In this document: one piece after another, positions 10,235-22,186 of the stretch | Numbering within the stretch: position 1 is the stretch's first letter | Layout: every line of letters begins with the position of its first letter | DNA from: Mermis nigrescens | Lineage: Eukaryota > Nematoda > Enoplea > Mermithida > Mermithidae | Length of the DNA: 64,000 bases | Direction: 5' to 3' | Assembly (NCBI GenBank): GCA_036768485.1 | Contig: JAVLUZ010000157.1 | Coordinates: 11,780,342-11,844,341 of the forward strand | Notes under the pieces: generated by a model | Told to the model about the DNA's origin: nothing | Databases searched by the model: none | Seen by the model: only the letters and a program-made list of their open reading frames with translations | Position numbers and translations under genes: made by a program

Positions 10235-11501
10235 GCTGTAAGGCTAGTAGTTACATTAGCGAGACTCGCCGACATTTTGGGAGTAGAATTGCAGAGCATA
10301 CTGGCATCTCATTTGCTACAGGAAAGCCAATTCAAGGTGATAGCTTATCTGCTATTCACAAAAATATCTCAAATAACAATCATTCAATTACTTCAGATTG
10401 CTTCAAGGTTATCAGTCGAGCATCCAACTCTTTTGGTCTTTTAATCAAGGAGTCATTTTACATAGCACGTGATCGTCCCATTCTCAACAATAATGTTTCA
10501 TCATATCCTTTAAATTTATTTTAATTTACCAACATCCCACCTTTTTCATTTTCTTTAAGTTTAAAATCTTTTATAATTCTCTTCTTAATGTAATGGTAGG
10601 TTTAAACTTTAAGTTTCTCTTGGTTTACAACTCTCACTTAGCAAGCTCATTTTTCAAAATCTGTCAGAACATTAGTGTCATTTCTTGCACTGTAACTCAA
10701 TAGCACTCTGTGACTATTGAATGAAACCTTTTTTATCCTGAAACCACTTTATTTAGCTATCATTGAAGTGATTTGCTAGACGGCATTTTGGGCTATTGTA
10801 AAATTAAAAACTTTAAACAAAAATTGAACGTTTTGACATGTGCTTCTAAATTAAAAACGTTGACTATGAAAGCAGTAACCCGTAGGAAAAGTGCATTTTT
10901 TCACGTAGGCTAAACTTATAGAAATAAAAATATGGAGAGCAGTAGACAAAAATTCTAACTATCTTATAAAGCAAACCGCTTTCAACTATCTTTTTGGGTT
11001 AAAAAGTTGTAATCTCGCGAAAATAGCTTATTTTATGCACCGAAATTGTAAAATCATGAAAAAGGCGACTTTTGCTAAATTTACTGCAAACCAATGACAG
11101 CTTAACCAGCATAAACGAAATTTTACTATGTTCCTACAGTAATAATAGGCAAAGCAAACCGCATTAAATTTGAACAAGTATATAAAATAGTTGCTGGATA
11201 CAATATGCGATACGTTTTTTTATCCACTTTGCATAATTATCGTAATCCGCCGGCTTACTGTCGATAAAAATTGTTAAAATTTATGCCCAAACTTATGTGT
11301 AACAGACTTAGGCAATAACAGTATGAACCCGCTTAGTATAAAAGATAAATATCTGACAAAAGTCTTTAGATGTTGTCCTAGTCTAGGACTAGTCTTCTAA
11401 AAAGATATCCCGGTTGTCCGAGACAAGACACAATAAAGATTCAGTCTCTTGAGTCTTTGTCTTTGTCCCAGTCAGACTTTTTCAACGCTATCCCTAGACC
11501 C

Positions 11502-11735
11502 CAGAATGAAAAAATAAAATATTTTCTCGGGAAAATGAAGGCATAAAATGAATGAAAAGTAAAATTTTTCTTCAAAACTGCTTCAGATTGACCAGCAACT
11601 ATGTAACATTGTGGTTATAAAGCTATTTTGGCGCTCATACCAGTTTCTGATGTCATTTTGGTTAAAAAAGCCCAATTCTTGACTCCCCTAGACCGGTTAA
11701 CCCTTCCCCAGAGATCGGCTATGCTATGCATCTTT
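11502..11735. repeat. GATGCACAGCATG-family repeat, copy 1
   Basis: Shared blocks are AAAATGAAGGCAAAATGAA-like, TTCTTCAAAACTGCTTCA, CTATTTTGGCGCTCATACCAG and, at the end, GATCGGCTATGCTATGCATC. Related copies lie at 12945, 26690, 37972, 42205, 42489, 51556 and 59066. It is non-coding. Confidence 0.5.
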
Positions 11736-12588
11736 GGCCGAGGCCAGACAAGCACGTGTGTGACTTTGGGGTCTAGAGCCCATGACCCTCCTCCAAGAAC
11801 ACGTATGGTACCTACGTGGTACGTAAGTACAAGGTGCACAAAACCTGAAGCGTCTTTATTTTAGAAACAACCGCGACGCGAATACAATGTAAAAGTTTCG
11901 AAAGGAAAAATCAGTAATATCATTTTGTATTGGTGTGAATTTAGTTTGTTCTGGCAAAAGCATGACCGAGTATTATTATGTGGCATTCTGAAATGAGCTG
12001 TAGCACAAGATTTCACATTAAATACATGTTTATCTACGAAAAGCAACAATCCTCAAACGGGTGGTACTTATACTGCGTGCGACGGAAAACAAAAACGCAA
12101 ATTTTATGAAATAATCGAAAACGAGTACAAGCGTTATTTTTGTCTTACCTCGGCTTTATTTAACGTTAAATCTTTTGGGAAGAGGGGAAAAATCTTTTAT
12201 TCGTGGGAGATAAAATTCTATGTTAAGCTTTGCAGAGATGAAGAAATTGGAATTATAATTACCGGGAAAATGAGGACAATTTTTCCTGATAAAAATGGCA
12301 AAATTGAGGCCAAAAACGGAAAATCGTAACTTCTTTGTAAAATTACTTAACATGATATTAAAACTATGTTAGATCTATCAGAGTGTATGATTCAAAAACT
12401 AGAACGGTTATTTACAATTTCTTCATAAGCAAATGCCACCTATTTCATTTAGGCTTTCTTCTGCAGGTTTTATTAAGCTTAAAATGTAGCAGTATAGTGA
12501 CCTGACCCCACAATCATATTTCAGTGATACCGCTATGTTAAATATAACGCGGGGACTGCTGGCCCTGTATTATCTACATAGTTGTAAG

Positions 12589-12846
12589 CACACCTGGGCG
12601 TGGGGGGTTTGGGGGTATGCACCCCCCAGAAACCAAAATACCCCCAGAAATCAAAATACCCCTCCCCAGAATTCAACTTTTGAAATTTTTTTTCGATTTT
12701 TTCGCAATTTTTTGATGTCAATGGATAGTGCTTGACGAGAAACGTCGAAAAATGGTGTTTTTATCACCATACCACCATTTTTAAGGCCATTTTTTGACCT
12801 TCAAAAAATCTTGCACCCCCCAGAATTTTCTTGCTGCCCACGTATG
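12589..12846 (+). mobile_element. hAT-like MITE, 8-bp target duplication GTTGTAAG
   Basis: It starts CACACCTGGGCGTGGG and ends GCCCACGTATG. GTTGTAAG flanks it at 12581-12588 and 12847-12854. The interior is nearly the same as 7101-7361 (TTTTTTGATGTCAATGGATA, GAGAAACGTCGAAAAATGGT). Confidence 0.82.
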
Positions 12847-12944
12847 GTTGTAAGTAGTATTTTCTGCAGCAGACGACGTGCACTAGATTATGAAGTGGAC
12901 TGCCATATTTACAAAAATGGCACATATGAGCAGATATGCATGTG

Positions 12945-13160
12945 GGGGTTTCTCGGAAAAATGAGGCAAAATGAAGACTAAAAATGGTTGAAAATTTAAA
13001 ATTTTCTTCAAGAGTATTTTAAATTGAATAGAAACTGTGTAACATAGTTTTAGCACTATTTTAGCGCCTTTTCTAAATATGACATTTTGACCCGAAAAGC
13101 TCAATTTTGACCCCTTTCCCTGACCGCCTGACCCCCAGATCGGTCATGCTGAGCATCTAT
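12945..13160. repeat. GATGCACAGCATG-family repeat, copy 2
   Basis: It carries AAAATGAGGCAAAATGAAG, a TTTTCTTCAAGAGTATTT stretch, and ends AGATCGGTCATGCTGAGCATC. It is non-coding. Confidence 0.45.
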
Positions 13161-13381
13161 GCATATGAGTCCGGGGCTAATGTTTAAGAATAACCCGTGC
13201 TAAACGATAGGAGGCGAATTCGGGTACGCCTGCAGGAGAGCGATATTTGTTGGACAGTTTTAGACAGGCTCGTAGCGCCGCTTGCTGAAAGCCTGTTTTT
13301 ATTAACCCACCACTGCCAAGGGAAGAGGGGGAAGCCCATCATATTACTGTTTCTACAATATATGTGCACATAGGTACCTAC

Positions 13382-13610
13382 CATAGGTGGGCGCCACCAA
13401 AGTTATAAGGGGGCGGGGTGCAAAATTATTTCAAAGGTCAAAAAATGGCCTTTAAATGGCGGAAAAACACCATTTTTTAACGTTCCTCATCGAGCACCAT
13501 CTATTGGCATCGAAAAATTGCGGAAAAACAAAAAAATTTCAAAAATTGAATTCTGGGGGTATTTTGGTTTCTGGGGGTTGCATACCCCAAACCCCCCATG
13601 CCCAGATATA
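13382..13610 (-). mobile_element. hAT-like MITE, 8-bp target duplication GTACCTAC
   Basis: This is the inverse orientation of the family at 7101. The left end is CATAGGTGGGC; the right end reads TATATCTGGGC on the - strand. GTACCTAC flanks both sides (13374-13381 and 13611-13618). It has internal deletions relative to the 260-bp copies. Confidence 0.78.
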
Positions 13611-13773
13611 GTACCTACTAACTTAAGCCTTATTGTGCAATTTGCCGTTGTATTTGCGATAAAGAGATTAAAATACATTGTACTTACATACTTACATTTT
13701 CTGAACAAGATATCTAAAAGAGTTGGCAATATTAATTTGAAATCAAAGGAAAATTCATCAGTTTAATCAGCAA

Positions 13774-15564
13774 CTAGCAAATGGGGCGCTTCGCTTCCCC
13801 ATCTGCTAGAGTGTTTGTAAACAAATAATATCTCAACCAGTAATTAGTATAAAAAATTGAATGACTCTGCAATGGATCGGCGAGCGGTTTTTATATTTTT
13901 TATATCTAGCTGAGCTGCCCGGCGTTGCCCTGGCTGAACTTAGGCCTGATAGCTGTATGGGATTGAGATGTCTCTTGTATTTTTTTATTTTTCGGGACTT
14001 GATGTTTTTGGGATATTTCTAAACAAATTGTTGGTAAAAACATTGTATTTTTTTAAATTTTTTAAAACTGTCTTTTGTCAACCATTTCTTTGATTAAATC
14101 CATATTTCGGACGTTATAGAATGGTATTGAGAATTCTTTATCCTAAATCATATTTTTGATGTTCTGGGATGTTCTGGAAATTATACCATTAGATGGTTTG
14201 GATGTTTAAAAATTTTGTTTGATCATAACCATATTTTTAACGTTTGGAATATTAAAAAAACTTTTTTGGTCCAAAACCATACTTTTGATGTTTTTGGAGG
14301 TTTAAAATTTTTTTTTGGTCAAAACCATATTTTTGATGTTTTGGGGTGTTTAAAAAAATTTTTTTGTCAAAACCATTTTTTGATGTTTTGGGATGTTTAA
14401 AGATTTTTTTGGGGCAAACCATATTTTTGATGTTTTGGACACCAATCTTACAGCACAGGATATGTTATAGCACTGGGTATGGTATATCACGTCCTATCTT
14501 GTAGCATGGGGTGTGTTATATCACGTCCTATCCTGTAACACTGGGTATGTTATATCACGTCCTATCTTATAGCATGGGGCATGTTACATCACGTCCTAAT
14601 GTATAGCATTGAGTATGTTGTATCACGTCCTATCTTACAGCGTCGGGTTCAACTTTGTACAATGTTCAACTTTGCCCTCATTGTAAACAAATGCAAAAAG
14701 TTGCATATTAAATTAGCCGCTAGAAGCAAAAACATTTGGATTTGTATTTTCGAAAGCTGCATGTTTGCTGCTTTCTTTCGAAAGCCGCATGTTTGCTGCT
14801 TTCGATTGCTTCGCAATAAATTTCACGCGCGCTGGTTTACAAGGTCAAAAATTTTGAGTTGGTGCAAGCTCTTTTTCAGTGATTAATCATGTTTATAAGT
14901 ACCCGTACGTGATTTCCTTTCAGCCCGTCTCATACATGTTTTATGATGCCAGATCGTATATTTAAAGTAGCGAATATGGAATGAGCGGTCCATGAAACCC
15001 CAGGGGCCAAATTTCGGAAGCAACAGTCAATCTGTGCTTCTGCAAAAAGACAAAAACCTAAATTTCACGCTATGCATAGGGTACCTTTGGGCTCCCGTAT
15101 CTCAGAAACCAATCCGTGAATTTTCTTCAAATTCTACAGTAAGGTCAGTCATAAAAAATCCAATAATTGGTGAAAACTTTAAAAAAATTTATCCGCTGCG
15201 ATCTGAGATATTTGATAAAATACACTTGTAAATCACGTTTTTCTTACGGCATCACATCAGTTTACACTGTAGTGTAAAGTGGTTCACACCAGTCGATAGC
15301 GCATAAAAAGTTGATCTAGGGTGGCTTTACAATTTTACCCTGCGGCAATTGCATAAGCGGCTAGAGGTACCAAAACCTTTTACATAAATCCGTAGTTTCC
15401 GGGTTTCAGGAGTCCGATCGAGCCATTTTAATCAAAAAATCGTAATTAGCGCCCGAGAATACCCATTGAGTGAAAATATAAGTATCACAAAATTATCCAG
15501 TAAAAACTTTTTTGCCTCACAGACACACACACACTTACACACAACTCGAAATTAATATTATAGA
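13774..15564 (-). mobile_element. Helitron-like element, copy A of a head-to-tail pair
   Basis: Read on the - strand the unit begins TCTATAATATTAATTTCGAG and ends in CTAG. The base after CTAG is T. The last 36 bases (13774-13809) form a palindrome, CTAGCAgATGGGG...CCCCATtTGCTAG. A TC start, CTAG end, terminal hairpin and insertion between A and T are Helitron hallmarks. The interior is non-coding: a GT-rich tract, diverged 60-bp repeats with CAAAACCATATTTTTGATG, and a 34-bp minisatellite. No Rep/helicase is present, so it is non-autonomous. Copy B abuts it directly. Confidence 0.62.
14450..14642. repeat. 34-bp minisatellite in Helitron-like copy A
   Basis: The units read like TATATCACGTCCTATCTTRTAGC followed by ATGGGGYRTGT, with about five or six imperfect copies. 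The matching array in copy B (16240-16466) has at least one more unit. Confidence 0.7.
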
Positions 15565-17391
15565 CTAGCAAAATGGGGCGCTTCGCTTCCCCATCTGCTA
15601 GAGTGTTTGTAAACAAATAATATCTCAACCAATAATTAGTATAAAAAATTGAATGACTCTGCAATGGATCGGCGAGCGGTTTTTATATTTTTTATATCTA
15701 GCTGAGCTGCCCGGCGTTGCCCTGGCTGAACTTAGGCCTGATAGCTGTATGGGATTGAGACGTCTCTTGTATTTTTTTATTTTTCGGGACTTGATGTTTT
15801 TGGGATATTTCTAAACAAATTGTTGGTAAAAACATTGTATTTTTTTAAATTTTTTAAAACTGTCTTTTGTCAACCATTTCTTTGATTAAATCCATATTTC
15901 GGACGTTATAGAATGGTATTGAGCATTCTTTATCCTAAATCATATTTTTGATGTTCTGGGATGTTCTGGAAATTATACCATTAGATGGTTTGGGATGTTT
16001 AAAAATTTTGTTTGATCATAACCATATTTTTAACGTTTGGAATATTAAAAAAACTTTTTTGGTCCAAAACCATACTTTTGATGTTTTTGGAGGTTTAAAA
16101 TTTTTTTTGGTCAAAACCATATTTTTGATGTTTTGGGGTGTTTAAAAAATTTTTTTGTCAAAACCATTTTTTGATGTTTTGGGATGTTTAAAGATTTTTT
16201 TGGGGCAAACCATATTTTTGATGTTTTGGACACCAATCTTACAGCACAGGATATGTTATAGCACTGGGTATGGTATATCACGTCCTATCTTGTAGCATGG
16301 GGTGTGTTATATCACGTCCTATCCTGTAACACTGGGTATGTTATATCACGTCCTATCTTATAGCATGGGGCATGTTATATCACGTCCTATTGTATAGCAT
16401 GGGGTATGTTACATCACGTCCTAATGTATAGCATTGAGTATGTTGTATCACGTCCTATCTTACAGCGTCGGGTTCAACTTTGTACAATGTTCAACTTTGC
16501 CCTCATTGTAAACAAATGCAAAAAGTTGCATATTAAATTAGCCGCTAGAAGCAAAAACATTTGGATTTGTATTTTCGAAAGCTGCATGTTTGCTGCTTTC
16601 TTTCGAAAGCCGCATGTTTGCTGCTTTCGATTGCTTCGCATTAAATTTCACGCGCGCTGGTTTACAAGGTCAAAAATTTTGAGTTGGTGCAAGCTCTTTT
16701 TCAGTGATTAATCATCTTTATAAGTACCCGTACGTGATTTCCTTTCAGCCCGTCTCATACATGTTTTATGATGCCAGATCGTATATTTAAAGTAGCGAAT
16801 ATGGAATGAGCGGTCCAAGAAACCCCAGGGGCCAAATTTCGGAAGCAACAGTCAATCTGTGCTTCTGCAAAAAGACAAAAACCTAAATTTCACGCTATGC
16901 ATAGGGTACCTTTGGGCTCCCGTATCTCAGAAACCAATCCGTGAATTTTCTTCAAATTCTACAGTAAAGTCAGTAATAAAAAATCCAATAATTGGTGAAA
17001 ACTTTAAAAAAAATTATCCGCTGCGATCTGAGATATTTGATAAAATACACTTGTAAATCACGTTTTTCTTACGGCATCACATCAGTTTACACTGTAGTGT
17101 AAAGTGGTTCACACCAGTCGATAGCGCATAAAAAGTTGATCTAGGGTGGCTTTACAATTTTACCCTGCGGCAATTGCATAAGCGGCTAGAGGTACCAAAA
17201 CCTTTTACATAAATCCGTAGTTTCCGGGTTTCAGGAGTCCGATCGAGCCATTTTAATCAAAAAATCGTAATTAGCGCCCGAGAATACCCATTGAGTGAAA
17301 ATATAAGTATCACAAAATTATCCAGTAAAAACTTTTTTGCCTCACTGACACACACACACACTTACACACAACTCGAAATTAATATTATAGA
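15565..17391 (-). mobile_element. Helitron-like element, copy B of a head-to-tail pair
   Basis: It is nearly identical to copy A, with the same TCTATAATATTAAT start at 17391 and CTAG end at 15565. Its CTAG touches the TC of copy A with no base between. The base before TC is A. It is longer than copy A mainly by one extra unit of the 34-bp minisatellite (near 16373-16420) and small differences in the GT tract. The high identity implies a recent tandem insertion or duplication. Confidence 0.62.
16240..16466. repeat. 34-bp minisatellite in Helitron-like copy B
   Basis: This is the same unit as at 14450-14642 with an additional repeat, so the array length changed after duplication of the element. 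Confidence 0.7.
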
Positions 17392-17738
17392 TGCTAAACA
17401 GAGCAGACCTAATTCAAACTCGTACTTTACATCATATGTTTTGCGTCTTAGCAGAGCTGCTGCACACAAAGCTAAATTTTTGATTTATGGTGCTCATAAG
17501 ATAATCGCATCCGTATCTCACCTATTGCATTATTTCCCAAATCTAACGTAAGTGCTCTTCCGCTTCTCCGTATTTTCTTAAATATGAAAGCCAATTAGTC
17601 AATCAATCACAGGCAACGACAATTGATTAATAGATCAGAACATAAGTGAGTCTACGAAGTTGATAATCGGCAGTTTATGCTTTGCATATTTTTTCATATT
17701 TATAATTATTTTTATTAATTTTACTATTATTAATGTCA

Positions 17739-17739
17739 A

Positions 17740-17824
<85 letters not shown>

Positions 17825-17842
17825 TTATCATTATTATTGTTA

Positions 17843-17888
<46 letters not shown>

Positions 17889-17929
17889 GATTATTATTGT
17901 TGTTGTTTTTACTATTATCATTATTAGTA

Positions 17930-17966
<37 letters not shown>

Positions 17967-17969
17967 GAC

Positions 17970-18009
<40 letters not shown>

Positions 18010-18058
18010 GTTATTATTATTATTATTATTATTACTATTACTTTTTATTGTTGTTGTT
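17739..18058. repeat. (TTA)n microsatellite, about 320 bp
   Basis: Nearly uninterrupted TTA triplets with occasional substitutions (ATGATT, GTTGTT). The open frames across it are artefacts of the repeat. Confidence 0.95.
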
Positions 18059-18176
18059 GTTGTTATTAATATAATTCTTATTTATATAAATTTATTTGTT
18101 GATATTTTTTATTCACTTACATTATTTTTTACTTTTAAATGTATTATATATCTTGATTATCATTCACTAATTTTTC

Positions 18177-18407
18177 TTAGCACCTACTTTGCCCATATAC
18201 TACCAATTCCAGGTCGTTCAGCCGATTTTGAAGGAATGAAATTTTGTGTCTTATTTCGCAAAAAGGATCGTTAGATGGACAGAGTAGATCAATGAGCTGA
18301 TCACCTTTGTTAACACTTTGTATTGTATCAGCATAGGTCTTTAATTGCTGGACTGTTGCGAGTGACAAACAGATTGTAAGTCCTAACAGGCATCTGATCT
18401 GCTGCAT
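18177..18407 (-). CDS. Candidate small secreted peptide (76 aa), unrecognised
   Basis: The chosen start is the internal ATG at 18405-18407, which begins MQQIRCLLGLTICLSLATVQ, a good signal-peptide shape (n-region with Arg, then a hydrophobic core). The mature part has LLCPSNDPFCEIRHK with two cysteines six residues apart, then an amphipathic stretch ending VVYGQSRC and a TAA stop. An upstream in-frame GTG/ATG extension to 18479 would spoil the signal peptide. There is no relative I can name and no neighbouring exon is certain. It could be a chance ORF beside the microsatellite; it is the only non-repeat ORF in the intergenic region with a protein-like organisation. Confidence 0.33.
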   Translation of the reverse strand: MQQIRCLLGLTICLSLATVQQLKTYADTIQSVNKGDQLIDLLCPSNDPFCEIRHKISFLQNRLNDLELVVYGQSRC

Positions 18408-18655
18408 TTTGTATGTCGAAATCAAATTGTGGGGTTTGCAAATGGCGGATCTAATCAAATACCGCCAGCTAATATCCATAAAGTATGTAATGCATGCATA
18501 AGATATCCAGGATTTTATTTGTGGGGTAGAAATATATGAAGTCAGTTATCTCAAAAACATAGGAGGTACTCACGCCAAAAAAATGAAAATCTTTAAAAAA
18601 TTTGTAAAGAAATGCTTCATTCTAGTCTTGTATTCGGAAAATCTATCATTTGAGC

Positions 18656-19204
18656 TATAGCATGTTTCACTTATTGGAGAGCTTTTTAGTCTATTTTTAA
18701 GGGCTACAGTAAGCGAAACTAGATGATTTACTGTAATTCGGCAGATCAGCTCAGTGAGGGCGAGTGGATGGTAGTCTTCCATTTTTAATGCACTAATCCA
18801 TCCATATCAATTTAATTTGGGCGTTTAAACAGTGCTGGGACATACTACAGTAAGTGCGCTAAATAAAAGCTATCGGCAGGAATCGAACCCGGGTTGCTCC
18901 GAAAACAAGCAGACGCTTTACCACTAAGCTATGATGGAGTTCGCAACGCTTCTTAAAATCATTGTCTATTGTGTTTAAAGTGTCAACTTAGGATAAGCTG
19001 TATGCGCGATTTTTATCTGTAAGTTGATTGATGAGCTGGAAGACGAGGATAAATTATGCCGCAATAAATATTATTAAAAAACCCTTCTCTGCTACGTATT
19101 TACAGTGATATCTAGCGACCTGCAGTAAATAAGAAAGAAGGGATTACTGTAGCCCCCGAAAACGTTTACTGAAAAAGCTCTCGGATAAATGAAGCGGACT
19201 ATAG
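18656..19204. mobile_element. 551-bp MITE carrying a tRNA-like segment, copy 2
   Basis: This is a full-length relative of 9684-10234. The ends are TATAGCATGTTTCACTTATTGG and the inverse TCGGATAAATGAAGCGGACTATA; the terminal bases are more mutated than in copy 1. The interior blocks GGGCTACAGTAAGCGAAAC and GGCAGATCAGCTCAGTGAGG are conserved. Confidence 0.72.
18872..18941 (-). tRNA. tRNA-like pseudogene inside the 551-bp MITE, copy 2
   Basis: On the - strand it shows TAGCTTAGTGGTAAAGC and GGTTCGATTCC, with a CTTGTTT anticodon-loop-like segment that would again read TGT. It is degenerate, like copy 1. Confidence 0.45.
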
Positions 19205-22177
19205 CTACACGACGACTGATTCTTAACATAACCAAGCTCATGTCTAAAATTCCTTTTATTTTTTTCCTTGTCTTCAATATTGCTCCATTGCGCATAATAC
19301 AGTAAATAATTCGGCTGACATGTTCACCATGTCGCACTCAGCTTTGGACTTTTCAAAAGACAAACATTAGACATACATGCACGAACAATAGCTCCTGCGC
19401 GAAGCGCACAAAAATTTTGGGTCAAAAGTTTACTAAAATTCTGTTTTGGTAGTCTTGCACTTCGAGAATTCTATTTTTTCCTGGAGGGCACTTGTAAAAA
19501 ATAAAAGTTTTTTCATTTATTGGCGGTCCCCTGTCCACTCCAAAATGCCAATCAGCATATAAACAAAATATATAGGTACCTAAAATATAAGTACCTATAT
19601 GTGCAAAATTTATGATGACGTGATGTCTCAAGAATCCATACGATGTACGAAGAAGACGAGAAATGTTCTTCGGAAATAAAGAGGATCATACATATGGAGC
19701 ATTGTACATCCTTCGAAACGCGCATTATTAAAAGAAATGCATGCGAAAAACTTTCGCTAAATTCATAGAACAGAGCAAATGGCTTGGCTAAAGGAACAAC
19801 CTGAAGCAGATTGTCATATATTCCTTGGTCAGTTACCCATCAATACATTTAAACTAGCCTGCTCATTATCTAAAAGTCGGTTTCATAGAACCATTAGCTT
19901 TCTGCGAAATTTTTAATCTGTGTAGACCTACAACTTTCTGTAATAGCATTGACTTGATTCTTAATTAAACATCGTAAGCTATGTCGTCAGCCTTAGTTAA
20001 AAGTTCTTAAGAGTGCCGCAAGGTCATGTGAAACATCATATTATGTGATCCGTCAATTTCTTAGATGGACTGATTCCAGAAACATTTGTTAAGAAATCAG
20101 CTGCCATGAAATCAAGGAATAACAGTGTAAATTCCCCACTTCTCGCTGTTTATTAATATGTATGGCATTGCAACACATGTTGCTCACGTAATTTGCGATT
20201 TAGAATGTCAGTTGGCTTGAAAATTGGCTACGTACTTTGTCTGATTTGTCACCTGTATCAGAATGGTCAACTTAACTATTCTTGATGTATGTACATGCAT
20301 ATGTAAACTCGAAAATCCGTTAAGCTCAATAATGTATTATCACAAACTCATTTAGGCATCATTTAAACATTTTTTCATTTGACGACATTTGACGACCGAT
20401 GCACATGAATTATTTGAAACTTTCGATAAGCACAGTCAAATTGAATCAGTTTCTGCACATATATGCATACGTACCCATAATGCATTTTAAAAGAGTTACA
20501 GTATCAGCTCTTCCTAACACCAAATTAATCCTTTCTTAACGTCTTTTGCATGTGGTAAATACCATAGTGTCTCATAATAAAATTCTTCCTAGCTTGCACG
20601 TAACTATTAATCTCGTCTTCTTACATTCCCTTGACTAACAGCATTCTTCATTCTTTTATTCATTTGAATTTTACTTTTTTAGTTGTTCTGCTCTTTTTCT
20701 ATTTATTCCTTTTTTCCTTTCATTTTTTTTCTTTTTGTTTTAATGATAAATGCCTGAATTTTTTTCCTGTTGGTTTCCAGAGTCGTGATACTTCCTCACA
20801 AAATCTCTACTAATAGGCCTGAAAATCCGATACAATTAATTGCAGCTTGTTTTTCCTACGATCCAATGGTGGAGATATATGTCCTGAATAAATGACAGTC
20901 AAAATCAAATTTAGAAAAGAAATCATTAAAAATGTAGTTTTCTAATTTATATCGATACTCTTGTTTATGAATATTAACAATGCTTTGGTTGCTCAAGTAA
21001 TACTAATCGGTATTAAAATCAGTAATAATACAGCATGTTATCAATATAACGAACCATTTGCTTGCAATTAAGGGGTTACTCTAGAAGAGCAATTTTAGAA
21101 TCACAATCGCAAGACCAAATATCATCTCGCGAAATGCGAGAATTCGTTCCTGTGTAAGGAAAGCAAGTAGTACGGATCAGCATGCATTTTCCGCGATGCG
21201 ATGTGATATGATGAGAATACAAACGTAAAGATGATTTTTCATAGGTTGAAAACGGAACTCAAACGTCTTTCAAGATTTCTTGTACGGCTATAAAAAACTT
21301 TATACTGCCTGTTGTGCCAATTATTTTGTGGCAAAGGTCACTTGAGGAAACAGTATGTTTTAGTGATAATAAATGTGAGCCTTTTGTAAATAATTCACAC
21401 GCTGAAAAACAATCTAATTAACTCCCTATGGCCTTATTCAATAAAGGTTTTTTAATACTCAAGTAAAGACGAGAATCTCAGTTGGAAACAAATATCGCTC
21501 CATTTATTGGCGAGACACCCTAAGGGCATTAATTGCACTTTATTGGAAAAAGCATTAGCGTAACAGCTCTCACATTCGATCAAACGTGTCGCAGACGCTT
21601 TTCGAAGAGACAATGACTCTCCTTTAATACTCTTTAGGGATTTTCGGAGTTCAATATTTAAAAAACTCGGTCAACTAGAAGTCGTAAGCAGGCACGAAGC
21701 TGTGGAGGGATAGGGGTGGACTAGTCCTTCAAAATTTTGAAAGTACGAGTATCTTTTACAAGGGTCCCCCAGAGGAAAATTGAAAATCTTTTAAGCGTAC
21801 CCATTTGATAAATCGCCAGAATAGATTTTAGCATACTTTTGAGCTGCTGGATTTTTGGCGTTTCGCACCAAATTTATTGTTTGTTGCATAACTTTTGTCT
21901 TCCAAACAGCCCAAGTTTTTGTATAAAATAAAGGAATAAGTCAAAATTTTTTAACGCATAACGCAGAATTATTTATTTTCCATATTGCTTTCGTTTACAA
22001 TCTACCTGAATTTAGTATAGAACAAGTTGAACAATTTTCACCAGAGTCGAGCTTGTATTTAATGTTGAAAAATCATTTGTATAGCCATTTTATACGACAC
22101 GACTTTTTGAAGACAATCGAAATCGAAATAATTTTTTCGATTTTTTTGAGCTCGCTGAGAAACGCTCAAAAACACCA
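19205..22177. other. Intergenic, nothing recognised
   Basis: AT-rich sequence. Short ORFs lack family features and splice support. A T-rich stretch lies at 20640-20760. I could support no gene or repeat boundary. Confidence 0.5.
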
Positions 22178-22186
22178 TTATTTTTG

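Larger units (their letters stand above)
4390..11312. mobile_element. Composite: long-inverted-arm DNA transposon invaded by an LTR element and a MITE
   Basis: The outer sequence belongs to the same family as the short MITEs ending TAGTCTGTTTCACA (9441, 31548, 38849). It has a GACAATAAGCTGACAGATTG end at 4408 and a CATAAGTTTGGGCATAAATT end (- strand) at 11312. The arms 4690-4807 and 10405-10519 are inverted copies and nearly identical; outer blocks such as ATGCGGTTTGCTTTG also match. The left arm is interrupted at 4808 and resumes at 9640 (CCTTGAAGCAATCTG), exactly where the inverted right arm continues. Without the inserts (4808-9639 and 9684-10234) the element would be about 1.5 kb. No transposase is visible. 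Confidence 0.65.

Noticed and set aside
14581..14886. 101-codon ORF conserved in the second copy at 16406-16711
   Set aside because: Conservation follows from the recent tandem Helitron-like duplication; the frame runs through the minisatellite and has no protein-like features.
17400..17549. Possible exon (acceptor CTAAACAG, open frame of 50 codons, donor AACGTAAGT)
   Set aside because: Good splice-like borders but no recognisable protein family and no partner exons; it directly follows the Helitron-like repeat.
17660..18069. Poly-isoleucine/leucine open frames
   Set aside because: Product of the (TTA)n microsatellite.
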